This document shows positions 40,489 through 49,281 of a stretch of 64,000 nucleotides of DNA, piece by piece; position 1 is the stretch's first letter; every line of letters begins with the position of its first letter. Made by a program: the position numbers and the translations under genes. Under the pieces are notes generated by a model. The model saw only the letters and a list, made by a program, of their open reading frames with translations, was not told where the DNA came from and did not search any database. Source of the DNA: Halofilum ochraceum (GTDB lineage: Bacteria > Pseudomonadota > Gammaproteobacteria > XJ16 > Halofilaceae); assembly GCF_001614315.2 (NCBI RefSeq), contig NZ_LVEG02000011.1, positions 124,001 through 188,000 on the forward strand, read 5' to 3'.

Positions 40489-40655
40489 ATCACGCAGAGC
40501 CGCGGAGAGCGCGGAGGACGGCGGAACGGTGGCCCTGACGGGCAACCGGAGCCTGTATGCCATTAATTGTATTCCGGATGCCGGCGCAGATCTCCGGAAT
40601 CATCTGCATCAACAGCCGGCCGTTTTTCTCCCCGGCCTCCGCGGCTCTGCGTGAA
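40489..40655. repeat. Inverted-arm element G (CGCGGAG type)
   Basis: The left arm (about 40489-40517) reads TCACGCAGAGCCGCGGAG, then AGCGCGGAGG, i.e. three related 7-mers (CGCAGAG, CGCGGAG, CGCGGAG) spaced 1 and 2 bases apart; the right arm (40637-40655) is its inverted copy, one unit shorter. CGTTTTTCTC precedes the right arm. The bfd-purE gap (468 bases) shows no gene. Confidence 0.75.
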
Positions 40656-40782
40656 TCCGGTCTTCCGGCTTCTGGCCCCTTATCGCAGTCCGGAGCCGGG
40701 TCCAGTCTGGAATGGCGGGTAGCACGGCGCTGCCGCGTTCGCCATAATGCCCGGTTTTCCGCGGCCCAAGGGAGGGCACGCC

Positions 40783-41277
40783 ATGTCCCAGCCGAAAGTC
40801 GGCGTGGTCATGGGCAGCGACAGCGACTGGCCCGTCATGCGCCATGCGGTCGAACAGCTCGAAGGTTTCGGCGTGCCGGTCGAGGCGCGCGTCGTTTCCG
40901 CCCATCGGACGCCGGATCTCATGTTCGAGTATGCGGAGCAGGCCGCCGCGCGCGGTCTGCACTGCATCATCGCGGGCGCCGGCGGGGCTGCACACCTGCC
41001 CGGGATGCTCGCCGCCAAGACGACGGTCCCCGTACTCGGTGTGCCCGTCCCCTCGCGCTATCTCTCGGGGCAGGACTCGCTCTACTCGATCGTGCAGATG
41101 CCGAAGGGCGTGCCGGTGGCCACTTTCGCGATCGGCGAGTCGGGGGCCGCGAACGCCGGCCTGTTCGCGGCCGCGCTGATCGCCAACGGCGACCCGGCAC
41201 TCGCGCAACAGCTCGCGGACTTTCGCGAAAAGCAGCGCGACCGAGCGATGGCGATGCGCGTGCCGCCGGAGGAGTAA
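40783..41277 (+). CDS. purE: N5-carboxyaminoimidazole ribonucleotide mutase
   Basis: A 164-residue class I PurE that converts N5-CAIR to CAIR in purine synthesis. The active-site motif [14 protein letters not shown] is at residues 6-19, the catalytic His in [12 protein letters not shown], and the loop [30 protein letters not shown] is intact. ATG 40783 is preceded by AAGGGAGGG; the ATG at 40747 in the same frame is an unlikely start. It ends 5 bases before purK, the usual purEK pair, and the two products work in sequence. Confidence 0.97.
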   Translation: MSQPKVGVVMGSDSDWPVMRHAVEQLEGFGVPVEARVVSAHRTPDLMFEYAEQAAARGLHCIIAGAGGAAHLPGMLAAKTTVPVLGVPVPSRYLSGQDSLYSIVQMPKGVPVATFAIGESGAANAGLFAAALIANGDPALAQQLADFREKQRDRAMAMRVPPEE

Positions 41278-41282
41278 ACGCG

Positions 41283-42428
41283 ATGGCTGCAGGCCGTCCG
41301 ATCATGCCGGGTTCCACGCTGGGGATGCTCGGTGGTGGCCAGCTCGGGCGTATGTTCACCGTCGCCGCCCGCACGATGGGATACCGGGTTCTCGTACTGG
41401 ATCCGGACCCGCTCAGCCCCGCGGGCGCGATGGCTGACGAGCACGTCCATGCCGGTTACCTCGACACCGCCGCGCTGGATCGGCTCGCCGGCGAATGTGA
41501 CGCGATCTCGACCGAATTCGAGAACGTGCCTGCCGAGGCGCTGGCACGGCTGACCCGGCACTGCATCGTCCGGCCCGCCGGCGAGGCCGTCGCGCCGACC
41601 CAGAACCGGCTGCGCGAAAAGGCCTTCTTCGATCGCCATGGTCTGCCGACCGTGCCCTGGGCCGAAGTCTCTTCGCCGGCCGATCTCAAGTCGGCACTGG
41701 CCGCCGTGGGGACGCCGTCGCTGCTGAAGCATGCCTCCGGGGGCTACGACGGCAAGGGCCAGGCACCGGTCGACTCGCCCGCGGCCGCGACCGACGCCTT
41801 CGCGTCGCTCGGCGAGGCCGAGTGCATCCTCGAACGCCGGGTGACGCTGGCGCGGGAACTCTCGGTCATCGTCTGTCGGGCGGCGGACGGTACGGTCGCG
41901 TGTTACCCGCCGGGCGAGAACGTACACGTCGACGGCATTCTCTCGACAACGGCGCTTCCGGCCGCGGTCGATGCCGCCATGGCCGAGCGCGCCCGGGCGG
42001 TGGCCGCCGCGACCGCCGAGGCGCTTGGTTATGTCGGGGTGCTCGGCGTCGAGCTGTTCGTGACCGGCGATGACGAGATCCTGGTGAACGAACTGGCGCC
42101 ACGGCCGCACAACTCGGGGCATTACACCCTGGACGCCGCCGCGACCACGCAGTTCGAGCAGCAGGTGCGCCTGCTCTGCGGGTTCACGCCGGGGCCCACC
42201 GATCTGCTGTCGCCGGTCGCGATGGTGAACCTCCTCGGCGACCTGTGGAACGACGGCGATCCCGACTGGTCGCGGGTCTTCGCAACGCCGGGCGCCTACC
42301 TGCATCTCTACGGTAAACGCGAACCGCGACCCGGGCGGAAGATGGGCCACATCAACGTGCTGGCGATGGACGCGGCCACTGCGCTCGAGCGCGCACGGGC
42401 ACTCCACGCCGAACTCGTCGGCGCCTGA
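41283..42428 (+). CDS. purK: N5-carboxyaminoimidazole ribonucleotide synthase
   Basis: A 381-residue ATP-grasp enzyme that makes N5-CAIR from AIR, bicarbonate and ATP, feeding PurE. The start PIMPGSTLGMLGGGQLGRMF carries the family motif GMLGGGQLGRM; the ATP-grasp parts LLKHASGGYDGKGQ, ECILERRVTLARELSVIVCR, and FVTGDDEILVNELAPRPHNSGHYTLDA follow, all intact. ATG 41283, 5 bases after the purE stop, is taken because the long upstream frame overlaps purE. The closing HINVLAMD is typical. It is likely co-transcribed with purE. Confidence 0.97.
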   Translation: MAAGRPIMPGSTLGMLGGGQLGRMFTVAARTMGYRVLVLDPDPLSPAGAMADEHVHAGYLDTAALDRLAGECDAISTEFENVPAEALARLTRHCIVRPAGEAVAPTQNRLREKAFFDRHGLPTVPWAEVSSPADLKSALAAVGTPSLLKHASGGYDGKGQAPVDSPAAATDAFASLGEAECILERRVTLARELSVIVCRAADGTVACYPPGENVHVDGILSTTALPAAVDAAMAERARAVAAATAEALGYVGVLGVELFVTGDDEILVNELAPRPHNSGHYTLDAAATTQFEQQVRLLCGFTPGPTDLLSPVAMVNLLGDLWNDGDPDWSRVFATPGAYLHLYGKREPRPGRKMGHINVLAMDAATALERARALHAELVGA

Positions 42429-42543
42429 GGGGCATCCGGATCGCCTGAACCCGGCGGCCGAGACCCGTCGGGGACTCGTCTGACCGGTCCTCGTCCAGGC
42501 TACCATGGGTGTTCCCGCCTGCCGCCGCCGGACGGAATCGACC

Positions 42544-43425
42544 ATGGACTACCTCCTTGAGGCCGACGGGCTGGTCAAGCACTACGGTGAGCTGCGCGCC
42601 GTCGATGGCGTGAGCTTCGGTCTGCAGCCGGGCGCCTGCTTCGGCCTGCTCGGGCCCAACGGGGCCGGCAAGACCACGACCGTGGAGATGCTCGAGGGGC
42701 TTACCGAACCCACGGACGGCACCATCCGTTTCCGCGGCGCGCCGCGTGGCGATACCTTTCGGGCCCGCGCCGGAATCCAGTTCCAGAAAACGGCGCTCCC
42801 CGACTACATGACCGCGCGCGAGGCACTCGAGCTGTTCGCCAGCCTCTATCCGCGCACGCTCGCCATCGACGAGCTGATCGGTCTGTGCGCGCTGGAGGGC
42901 TTCCTCGGCCAGTACTGCAACCGGATCTCCGGCGGCCAGCGCCAGCGCCTGCTGCTGGCGATCGCGCTGGTGAACGACCCGGATGTCGTTTTTCTCGATG
43001 AGCCCACCACCGGGCTGGATCCGCAGGCCCGCCGCAACTTCTGGTCATTGATCGAGCGGATCCGTACACGCGGCAAGACGGTTCTGCTCACCACGCATTA
43101 CATGGAAGAGGCCGCGCGTCTGTGCAGTGAGATCGCGATCGTCGACCACGGCCGGATCATTGCCCGCGGTGCGCCGGGGCAACTGCTGTCCGAGCATTTT
43201 GGTGAGACCGTGCTCGAACTGCCGCGCGCCGATCTCGGCGACGTGGCCGGGCTGCCGGCCACGGCTGTCGACGCCGGCGATCGCGTTGAGCTGCTGACCC
43301 ACGATGTCGCCGACACCATCGCCGCGCTTATCGAACGCGGGGTGCCGCTGGAGCGGCTGCGCATCCGCGAGCGGACGCTGGAGGATCTCTTCCTGGAACT
43401 CACCGGCCGGACGATGCGCGCATGA
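42544..43425 (+). CDS. ABC-2 type transporter, ATP-binding protein
   Basis: A 293-residue nucleotide-binding subunit of a DrrA/CcmA-like exporter. Walker A GPNGAGKTTT (residues about 39-48), signature ISGGQRQRL, Walker B VVFLDEPTTGLDP and the switch His in VLLTTHYMEEA are all present. The C-terminal 80 residues (HDVADTIAALIERGVPLERLRIRERTLEDLFLELTG) form the regulatory part common in this subgroup. It overlaps the permease gene by 4 bases (ATGA), so one NBD pairs with one permease type, working as a dimer of each. The substrate cannot be told; relatives export drugs, polysaccharides or lipids. ATG 42544 was chosen from the family start; no adjacent regulator was found. Confidence 0.92.
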   Translation: MDYLLEADGLVKHYGELRAVDGVSFGLQPGACFGLLGPNGAGKTTTVEMLEGLTEPTDGTIRFRGAPRGDTFRARAGIQFQKTALPDYMTAREALELFASLYPRTLAIDELIGLCALEGFLGQYCNRISGGQRQRLLLAIALVNDPDVVFLDEPTTGLDPQARRNFWSLIERIRTRGKTVLLTTHYMEEAARLCSEIAIVDHGRIIARGAPGQLLSEHFGETVLELPRADLGDVAGLPATAVDAGDRVELLTHDVADTIAALIERGVPLERLRIRERTLEDLFLELTGRTMRA

Positions 43426-44441
43426 TCGGTCCGCACCTCGATCTCCGCCGTATCGCGGCCGTTTTCGTCGCGCGCAATCGCGAGTTCTTCCGCGATCGGG
43501 CGACGCTGGCCTGGAGTGTGCTGCTGCCGGTCGCCATCGTGTTCGGTTTCGCCTTCGCCTTCTCGGGCAGCGCGCCCGAGCGCTACACCATCGGTGTGCT
43601 CGGCGATCCGGCGGTGGCCGAGCGTGCGCTGGGGATCGACCATGTCGAATACGCCCGCGTGCGTGACCGGTCGCGCGGTGTCGAGCAGGTGCGCCATCAC
43701 GAGCTCGACCTGTTGATCGATGCACGGGAGCGGCGCTACTGGGTCAGCGACGCGTCGCCGAAAGGCTATATGCTCGAACGTGTCCTGCGTGGCGTGAATG
43801 CCGACCAGCGTGCATACACCCGCCAGTCCGTGCCCGGGCGCGTGATCCGCTATGTCGACTGGCTGGTGCCGGGACTACTCGCGATGAACATGATGTTCAC
43901 GGCCCTGTTCGGGGTCGGCTTCGTGATCGTGCGGTATCGCAAGAACGGCGTGCTGAAACGCTTCAAGGCCACACCGCTGCGCCCGGCCGAATACCTGATC
44001 GCCCAGCTCGGCTCGCGCCTGATGATCATCGTCGTCATCACCAGCGCCATCTTTATCGGCAGCCACGCGATCCTCGATTTCCCGATCCACGGCAACCCGT
44101 TCGGTCTCCTGCTCGTCCTGGTCGCCGGCGGCATCTGCCTGATCGCCCTCGGCCTGATCGTCGCCGCACGGACCGCCAGCGAGGAACTGGCCGGCGGGCT
44201 CCTGAATCTGTTCACCTGGCCGATGATGTTCCTGTCCGGGGTTTGGTTCTCCGTCGAGGGTCTGCACCCCTGGCTGCAGATCGTCGCCCAGGGGCTACCG
44301 CTGACGCATGTCATCGACGCGGCGCGCGCCGTGATGATCGACGGTGCCGGTCTCGCCGCGATCGCGCCGCAGCTTGCACTGCTGCTGGCGATGGCGGCCG
44401 TGTTTCTCGCGATCGGTGCATCCATGTTCCGGTGGGAGTGA
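43422..44441 (+). CDS. ABC-2 type transporter, permease
   Basis: A 339-residue inner-membrane protein with an N-terminal helix (VLLPVAIVFGFAFAFSG, about residues 29-45), a periplasmic part of about 100 residues (to the helix at about residue 145) and five more helices. The ABC-2 membrane signature is LVPGLLAMNMMFTALFGVGFVIVRYRKNGVLKRFKATPLRPAEYLIAQ, followed by NLFTWPMMFLSGVWFSVEGLHPWLQ and QGLPLTHVIDAARAVMIDG. It belongs with the ATP-binding protein immediately upstream. A promoter for the next unit starts about 70 bases after its end. Confidence 0.9.
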   Translation: MIGPHLDLRRIAAVFVARNREFFRDRATLAWSVLLPVAIVFGFAFAFSGSAPERYTIGVLGDPAVAERALGIDHVEYARVRDRSRGVEQVRHHELDLLIDARERRYWVSDASPKGYMLERVLRGVNADQRAYTRQSVPGRVIRYVDWLVPGLLAMNMMFTALFGVGFVIVRYRKNGVLKRFKATPLRPAEYLIAQLGSRLMIIVVITSAIFIGSHAILDFPIHGNPFGLLLVLVAGGICLIALGLIVAARTASEELAGGLLNLFTWPMMFLSGVWFSVEGLHPWLQIVAQGLPLTHVIDAARAVMIDGAGLAAIAPQLALLLAMAAVFLAIGASMFRWE

Positions 44442-44508
44442 CCGTGTCGCGATGACCGCTGCCGCTTGCCCGTCGATGATGATGCCGTCACAAACGGGCC
44501 GATCCGAA

Positions 44509-44536
44509 TTGACCTGTACCGGCGGATCGGTACAGT
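44509..44536 (+). promoter_or_regulatory. Promoter with a palindrome filling its spacer, before protease module 1
   Basis: TTGACC (44509-44514) and TACAGT (44531-44536) are 16 bases apart. Between and into the -10 lies TGTACCG-N6-CGGTACA (44515-44534), a perfect 7-bp inverted repeat. A repressor bound there would block this promoter. Confidence 0.55.
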
Positions 44537-44582
44537 AAATCCTGCGGTCGCCGGGACGCGGCCACCCACCCGCGAGACGCGA

Positions 44583-45002
44583 ATGTTCCACCGTTATCTC
44601 CTCGTCTGCGCCGGTGCACTCGCCCTGAGCCTCGGTTGCAGCGCAGGCGCTACGCAGGCCGGGAAATCCGGTGACGCCACCATCGCCAGGCGCCTGCTCG
44701 ATCTGTTCCAGGGCGCTGCGGATCACGCCGAGCTGCGTCAACGGGCCCGGGCGGCCGGCGTGCAGACCGACGACTACGGCGTCCGCGTGGATATCCAGAC
44801 AGCGGGGCTGCGGTCCGATGACCGCGTCCGGTTCGAATTCGACGGGGTGCGATTGCATCACTTCTCGGTGAAATACGAACGCGTCGCCGCCAGCGTGCGG
44901 GATGTCGATGCACTGCATGCGCTGGCGGCGCTCTCCCCGGTCCGCGCGATCACCCCGGAATACGGCAGCGCCGGACGGAGCGACAACGGAGCTTCGCACT
45001 GA
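44583..45002 (+). CDS. Lipoprotein resembling the prodomain of the protease encoded next to it
   Basis: A 139-residue lipoprotein: signal MFHRYLLVCAGALALSLGC, lipobox Cys19. Residues about 60-125 can be aligned by eye without large gaps to residues about 62-130 of the downstream protease: GVRLHHFSVKYERVAASVRD here against GVRVIAMSRGHARATVAVSD there, then DALHALAALSPVRAITPEYG against ESLRRLAEMSGVRMVAQDFG. In the protease this part lies before the catalytic domain, where subtilisin prodomains sit. Its stop overlaps the protease start (TGATG at 45000-45004), so the two are made together. It may be a membrane-anchored chaperone or inhibitor of that protease. The promoter/palindrome at 44509-44536 lies just upstream. 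Confidence 0.7.
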   Translation: MFHRYLLVCAGALALSLGCSAGATQAGKSGDATIARRLLDLFQGAADHAELRQRARAAGVQTDDYGVRVDIQTAGLRSDDRVRFEFDGVRLHHFSVKYERVAASVRDVDALHALAALSPVRAITPEYGSAGRSDNGASH

Positions 45003-47383
45003 TGCGTTCGGGTCTCCCCATGACGACGGCCCTGCTGCTCGCCGTGCTCCTGCCGGGCGACGGCCTCGCCGCGGACGCGAAGGGCAAGGCGAAAGGCCAG
45101 AACACGCCACCCGGCGTCAGCCGCGGCATCCTGCAGCAGATGGAGACCGCCGGCGTCGCATGGCGCGGCGGCCGCGCGACGGATACGCGCGGCGAAGTGC
45201 GGGCCGACGTCATCCTCGATCCCGGCATGCCCGTTACACGGACCGATCTCGCGGCGGCGGGTGTCCGGGTGATCGCGATGTCGCGAGGGCACGCGCGCGC
45301 CACCGTTGCGGTATCCGATCGCGAGTCCCTGCGCCGTCTTGCCGAGATGTCCGGCGTGCGGATGGTCGCGCAGGACTTCGGCTACCGCCGGCGCGCCGGC
45401 CTGGTTCCGAGCCGGGCGGTGGAGGTCATGAACGTCGACGCCATCAATGGCAGTGACGGCAGCCGTGCGGACCTCGACGGCAGCGGGATCACCGTCGGCA
45501 TCCTGTCCGACAGCATGTCCCGTACCGAGGACAATTCCCCCGGGGATCCGGGGGTGGTCGATGAGGACACCACGTTCGATGGCAAGGATACCGGCAGCAC
45601 GGAAGCGAAGTCCTCGCCCGTTACCATGCGTGGCAGCCGGCCTCAGGACGACGGCGAACTCCCGGCAGAGGTCGAGATCCTGCGTGACGATGCATCCGGG
45701 GAATTGGTCGACGAGGGCGCCGCAATGGCGGAACTCATCCACGACATCGCGCCCGGCGCGGGTATCACGTTTCACACGGCGGTGGCCGGCGGTATCGCCG
45801 GGTTCGCCGATGCCATCGATACGCTGTGTGCGCCCGCAAGCGGCGTCGACGTCGTGGTCGACGACATCGGCTTTCTCGCCGAGCTGATGTACCAGCGCGA
45901 TCCGATCAGCCGCGCGGCCGAGGCATGCGTTGCCCGTGGGGTTCCGTTTTTCTCGGCGGCCGGCAACAGCGGCCAGCGCGCCTTTCGCGAGACGTATGAC
46001 GACCTGCTGGCCTCCGATGACGACGACGGTCGGGAGACCCTGTTTCCGCCCAGTGAACGGGATTTTCATGACTGGGCGGGCGGCAATCCGTATCTCGAAG
46101 TGGAGGTGCCGGCCGATTCGACGGCTACCGCCGTGCTGCAGTGGAACCAGCCGGCGTTGTCCGTGCCCGCGAACACCGGCAACGGTCCGCGCATCGACCT
46201 GGATCTGCTCGCATTCAGCGACCGCTCGCCATTCAGCGTGAACACCACGCTCAGCAGCGTGATCGACCAGAAGGCGGAGACCGCGCGGGACGGGCAGGAT
46301 CCGGTCGAAGTCGTGCGGCTCGACGGGGGGAGTGGCGGGCGCACATTCTATCTGGCCGTCGACCACTGGGCCGGGGCCCAGGACGAGATCCCGCAGGGTA
46401 GCGGCACGCGCCTGGAGTTCCGCCTCGTGTTCTATGAGAGCGGGCGGCGGTCCAGCACCATCCAGTACCTCGACACGATGGGCGGGCCTGATCCCGCGGC
46501 GACGATGTACGGCCACACGGTGGCCACGGGCGTATTCGGAGTGGGTGCGGTGCCGTGGTACGACGCGGGGCGGTATCTCGCTGCCCCCAACACCGGCCCG
46601 AGCGCCAGCCGGATCGATCCGCAGTCCTACACCGCGCTCGGCGGCGCGCTCGAACGGCATTTCCGCCCGGATGGCACCTTCCGGCGCGCCACCCAGGGCC
46701 CGCAGCCGGTCATCGCCGCGACCGATGGCAACAACACCTCGTTCTTCGGGACGCCATGGGATAACACCGGGCTCGAGGACGAAGGTGGCGAGGATGATAC
46801 CCACCCCAATTTCTTCGGCACCTCCGCCGCGGCCCCGAATGCCGCGGCCGTGGCCGCGCTCCTGCTCGAGGACGATGGCACGCTGACGCCGCCGGGCATC
46901 GCCGGCCGGCTCCAGGCCGCTGCAGTCGACGTGACGGGCCGCAACGCCGCTGTGGGCTGTGACGCCGTGACCGGCAGCGGCCTCGTGGATGCCGGTGCCG
47001 CGCTGCTTTCCGGGGATGCCCCACCACGCGCCGATGCCGGGCGGGATCGGTCCGTGGACGCCGGCGACACCGTGACGCTCGATGGCGGTGACAGCACCGA
47101 CAACAATTTCGTCGACAGCTACCGATGGCGCCAGGTCGCCGGTCCGCGGGTCGACCTGACCAGCCCGGCCGGCGCCCGGACCCGCTTCGACGCGCCCGCA
47201 AGGCCGTCGACGGTCGTCTTCGAATTGCGCGTCGGTGACGCCGCCTGTCTGTCGGATTCCGATCGCGTCACGGTGGAGGTGCAAAGCGACGGTGGCGGTG
47301 GCAGTGTCGGCGGGCCTTTGCTGCTGCTCGCGCTGCTGCTGGTTACTCGCGCCCGCATGCCCCCGCGATGCGGAGTAGAATGA
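45002..47383 (+). CDS. Exported subtilase-like serine protease with altered His site (module 1)
   Basis: A 793-residue exported protein: signal peptide (residues 1-23), prodomain-like part (about 62-130), peptidase S8-like domain (about 160-640), Ig/PKD-like domain (GDTVTLDGGDSTDNNFVDSYRWRQVAG) and a C-terminal GGGGSVGG, hydrophobic stretch, Arg end like GlyGly-CTERM. Asp170 (ITVGILSDSM), Asn322 (FFSAAGNSG) and Ser608 (FFGTSAAAPNAAA) match Asp, oxyanion Asn and Ser of subtilases. Where the HGT motif is expected, the sequence reads DEGAAMAELIHDIAPGA (residues 237-253), so Glu238 may replace the His, as in sedolisins, or His247 may serve. It overlaps the lipoprotein gene upstream; an outer-membrane barrel gene follows after 41 bases. 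Confidence 0.8.
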   Translation: MRSGLPMTTALLLAVLLPGDGLAADAKGKAKGQNTPPGVSRGILQQMETAGVAWRGGRATDTRGEVRADVILDPGMPVTRTDLAAAGVRVIAMSRGHARATVAVSDRESLRRLAEMSGVRMVAQDFGYRRRAGLVPSRAVEVMNVDAINGSDGSRADLDGSGITVGILSDSMSRTEDNSPGDPGVVDEDTTFDGKDTGSTEAKSSPVTMRGSRPQDDGELPAEVEILRDDASGELVDEGAAMAELIHDIAPGAGITFHTAVAGGIAGFADAIDTLCAPASGVDVVVDDIGFLAELMYQRDPISRAAEACVARGVPFFSAAGNSGQRAFRETYDDLLASDDDDGRETLFPPSERDFHDWAGGNPYLEVEVPADSTATAVLQWNQPALSVPANTGNGPRIDLDLLAFSDRSPFSVNTTLSSVIDQKAETARDGQDPVEVVRLDGGSGGRTFYLAVDHWAGAQDEIPQGSGTRLEFRLVFYESGRRSSTIQYLDTMGGPDPAATMYGHTVATGVFGVGAVPWYDAGRYLAAPNTGPSASRIDPQSYTALGGALERHFRPDGTFRRATQGPQPVIAATDGNNTSFFGTPWDNTGLEDEGGEDDTHPNFFGTSAAAPNAAAVAALLLEDDGTLTPPGIAGRLQAAAVDVTGRNAAVGCDAVTGSGLVDAGAALLSGDAPPRADAGRDRSVDAGDTVTLDGGDSTDNNFVDSYRWRQVAGPRVDLTSPAGARTRFDAPARPSTVVFELRVGDAACLSDSDRVTVEVQSDGGGGSVGGPLLLLALLLVTRARMPPRCGVE

Positions 47384-47424
47384 ATCGGTGAGCGACCGTC
47401 ACTGCACGGAAGGGAGCAAAAGGG

Positions 47425-48084
47425 ATGTCCAGTCGATTCGCACAGGTAGCGTTCCGGACCGTAGTCCTTGCGCTCGCCGGCGCGCTGGCCGTGCCCGCGG
47501 CCCAGGCCAGCCGGACCGGAGTGGATTTCCACTTCGGCACCCTTGGTCTCGGTCTCGGAATTGATGCCCAGGTCAGTCCATACACCGGTTTCCGGTTCGG
47601 ATTCAATCGCTTCAAGACCAGCAGTGACTGGGAAGAGGATGATCTCGATTACGAGGCTGGCATCGACTTCGATACGGTGCACGGACTCCTGGACTGGCAC
47701 CCGTTCGGGGGCAAGTTTCGCCTCACGGGGGGCGTCATGGCGACGGACCATCGCATCGATGCCGCGGCCGACGTGGAAATCGGCGACGAGATCGGTGACG
47801 GCCAGGCGTCGCGGAACGGCCGCCTCGAAGCCGAGGTCAAATTCGAGGAATGGACGCCCTATATCGGCACCGGCTGGGATTGGCGGTTCGATCGCAGCAA
47901 CCTGGAAATGACGCTCGATCTGGGCGTACTGGCCAGGGGCGATCCGGACGTCGAACTGCGCGAGACGAGCGATACCGGGGCCAGCCAGCAGGACCTGAAC
48001 GAGGCGGAAGACGAAATCGAAGACGAATGGTCGGACTACAATCTCTACCCGGTCGTCCAGTTCGGTCTTCTCTACCGGTTCTGA
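47425..48084 (+). CDS. Small outer-membrane beta-barrel protein
   Basis: A 219-residue protein with a Sec signal peptide (VVLALAGALAVPAAQAS, cleavage near residue 30) and alternating hydrophobic/polar strands throughout (VDFHFGTLGLGLGIDAQ, TPYIGTGWDWRFD, LYPVVQFGLLYRF). The last residue is Phe, the insertion signal for the BAM complex. Such patterns fit an 8-10-strand barrel. An acidic helix-like stretch DLNEAEDEIEDEWSDY precedes the last strand. A strong ribosome-binding site (GGAAGGGAG) is present. It may belong to the protease unit upstream (41 bases) and act at the outer membrane with it, for instance in export or anchoring; this is inference. No known family was recognised with certainty. 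Confidence 0.7.
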   Translation: MSSRFAQVAFRTVVLALAGALAVPAAQASRTGVDFHFGTLGLGLGIDAQVSPYTGFRFGFNRFKTSSDWEEDDLDYEAGIDFDTVHGLLDWHPFGGKFRLTGGVMATDHRIDAAADVEIGDEIGDGQASRNGRLEAEVKFEEWTPYIGTGWDWRFDRSNLEMTLDLGVLARGDPDVELRETSDTGASQQDLNEAEDEIEDEWSDYNLYPVVQFGLLYRF

Positions 48085-48105
48085 ACCGGTTTCCTCGTCC
48101 TCACC

Positions 48106-48124
48106 GTAGGCCGGCTTTTGCCGG
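48106..48124 (+). repeat. Single REP unit (GTAGGCCGGCTTTTG family)
   Basis: GTAGGCCGGCTTTTGCCGG starts 22 bases after the barrel gene; same family as 25607 and 33206. It stands alone here. Confidence 0.6.
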
Positions 48125-48328
48125 GATCCGGTCCGGCAGACCGGTACCTCCCTCATGCTTTGCGGCTCGCTGACCTCGAGGTCATCCATCCAGGCAGGCA
48201 ACAACAGCCGGCTTTCACTGCAGAGACAATCGTCAGGCCCCGCGAAACGGGCCCGCACAAGGCTTGTCGCCCGAGTTTGGGTCGGCTAGGCTCGCGCTGC
48301 CGTCACGCAGCCCATCCGGATCGCCGCC

Positions 48329-49012
48329 ATGTCCCTCCATGATGCCCTGATCGCCCCGTCCATCCTCGCCGCCGATTTTGCCCGCCTGGGCGAGGAGGTC
48401 GAGAACGTCCTCGCTGCCGGCGCCGATATGGTCCACTTCGACGTCATGGACAATCATTACGTCCCCAACCTGACCATCGGCCCGCTGGTCTGTGAGGCAC
48501 TGCGCAACTACGGAATCACGGCCCCGATCGACGTCCATCTGATGGTCAAACCCGTCGATCGCCTGATCCCGGATTTCGCCAGCGCCGGCGCCGACTGGAT
48601 CACGTTCCACCCGGAGGCGAGCGAGCACGTCGATCGCTCGCTGGCGCTCGCACGCGAACACGGCTGCAGGACAGGCCTCGTGTTCAACCCGGCGACCCCG
48701 CTCGACGTGCTGCGCTATGTCGCCGACAAGGTCGACATGGTCCTGCTGATGTCCGTCAATCCCGGCTTCGGCGGTCAGAAATTCATTCCCCGCACCCTCG
48801 ACAAACTGCGCGAGGCCCGCGCCCTGCTGGACGAACTCGGCAGCGACGCCCGCCTGGAAGTCGACGGCGGCATCAAGACCGCCAACATTGGCGAAGTCGC
48901 CGCCGCCGGCGCCGACACCTTCGTCGCCGGCTCCGCCATCTTCAGCGCGCCGGACTATGCCCAGGTGATCGGCGATATGCGCAACGCGATCGCCGAAGCC
49001 CGTAACGGCTAA
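48329..49012 (+). CDS. rpe: Ribulose-phosphate 3-epimerase
   Basis: A 227-residue TIM-barrel enzyme interconverting ribulose-5-phosphate and xylulose-5-phosphate. Motifs: [36 protein letters not shown] (metal-binding Asp and His), [61 protein letters not shown], all intact. It works with transketolase and RpiA found elsewhere in this window. In many gammaproteobacteria rpe is followed by gph and trpE; here gph comes 3.3 kb later because the second protease module stands between. The start ATG 48329 follows CGGATCGCCGCC with a weak ribosome-binding site. Confidence 0.97.
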   Translation: MSLHDALIAPSILAADFARLGEEVENVLAAGADMVHFDVMDNHYVPNLTIGPLVCEALRNYGITAPIDVHLMVKPVDRLIPDFASAGADWITFHPEASEHVDRSLALAREHGCRTGLVFNPATPLDVLRYVADKVDMVLLMSVNPGFGGQKFIPRTLDKLREARALLDELGSDARLEVDGGIKTANIGEVAAAGADTFVAGSAIFSAPDYAQVIGDMRNAIAEARNG

Positions 49013-49281
49013 TCTCGACCGGTATTTTCGACTCTCGTGGACGCTCGGGGATTTCAGGCAGGTTGTACTGCATGGTATGTTCACGACTATAGTCGCGTAG
49101 CGACTCCGGCTCGGTCTCCAGGTCCGCCTGAATCGCGGACCCCGGCCGACCGTGGCGTGGGTCCCTGGCAGCCAGGATGCGCTGCCCCCAGGAGGTGAAC
49201 CGCGCCACCGATTGCATCGAACGAGCGCGCCCGTCTTCCTGACGGTGCATTCCATGGACGGTCAAGCCACAGGGAGTGGAT

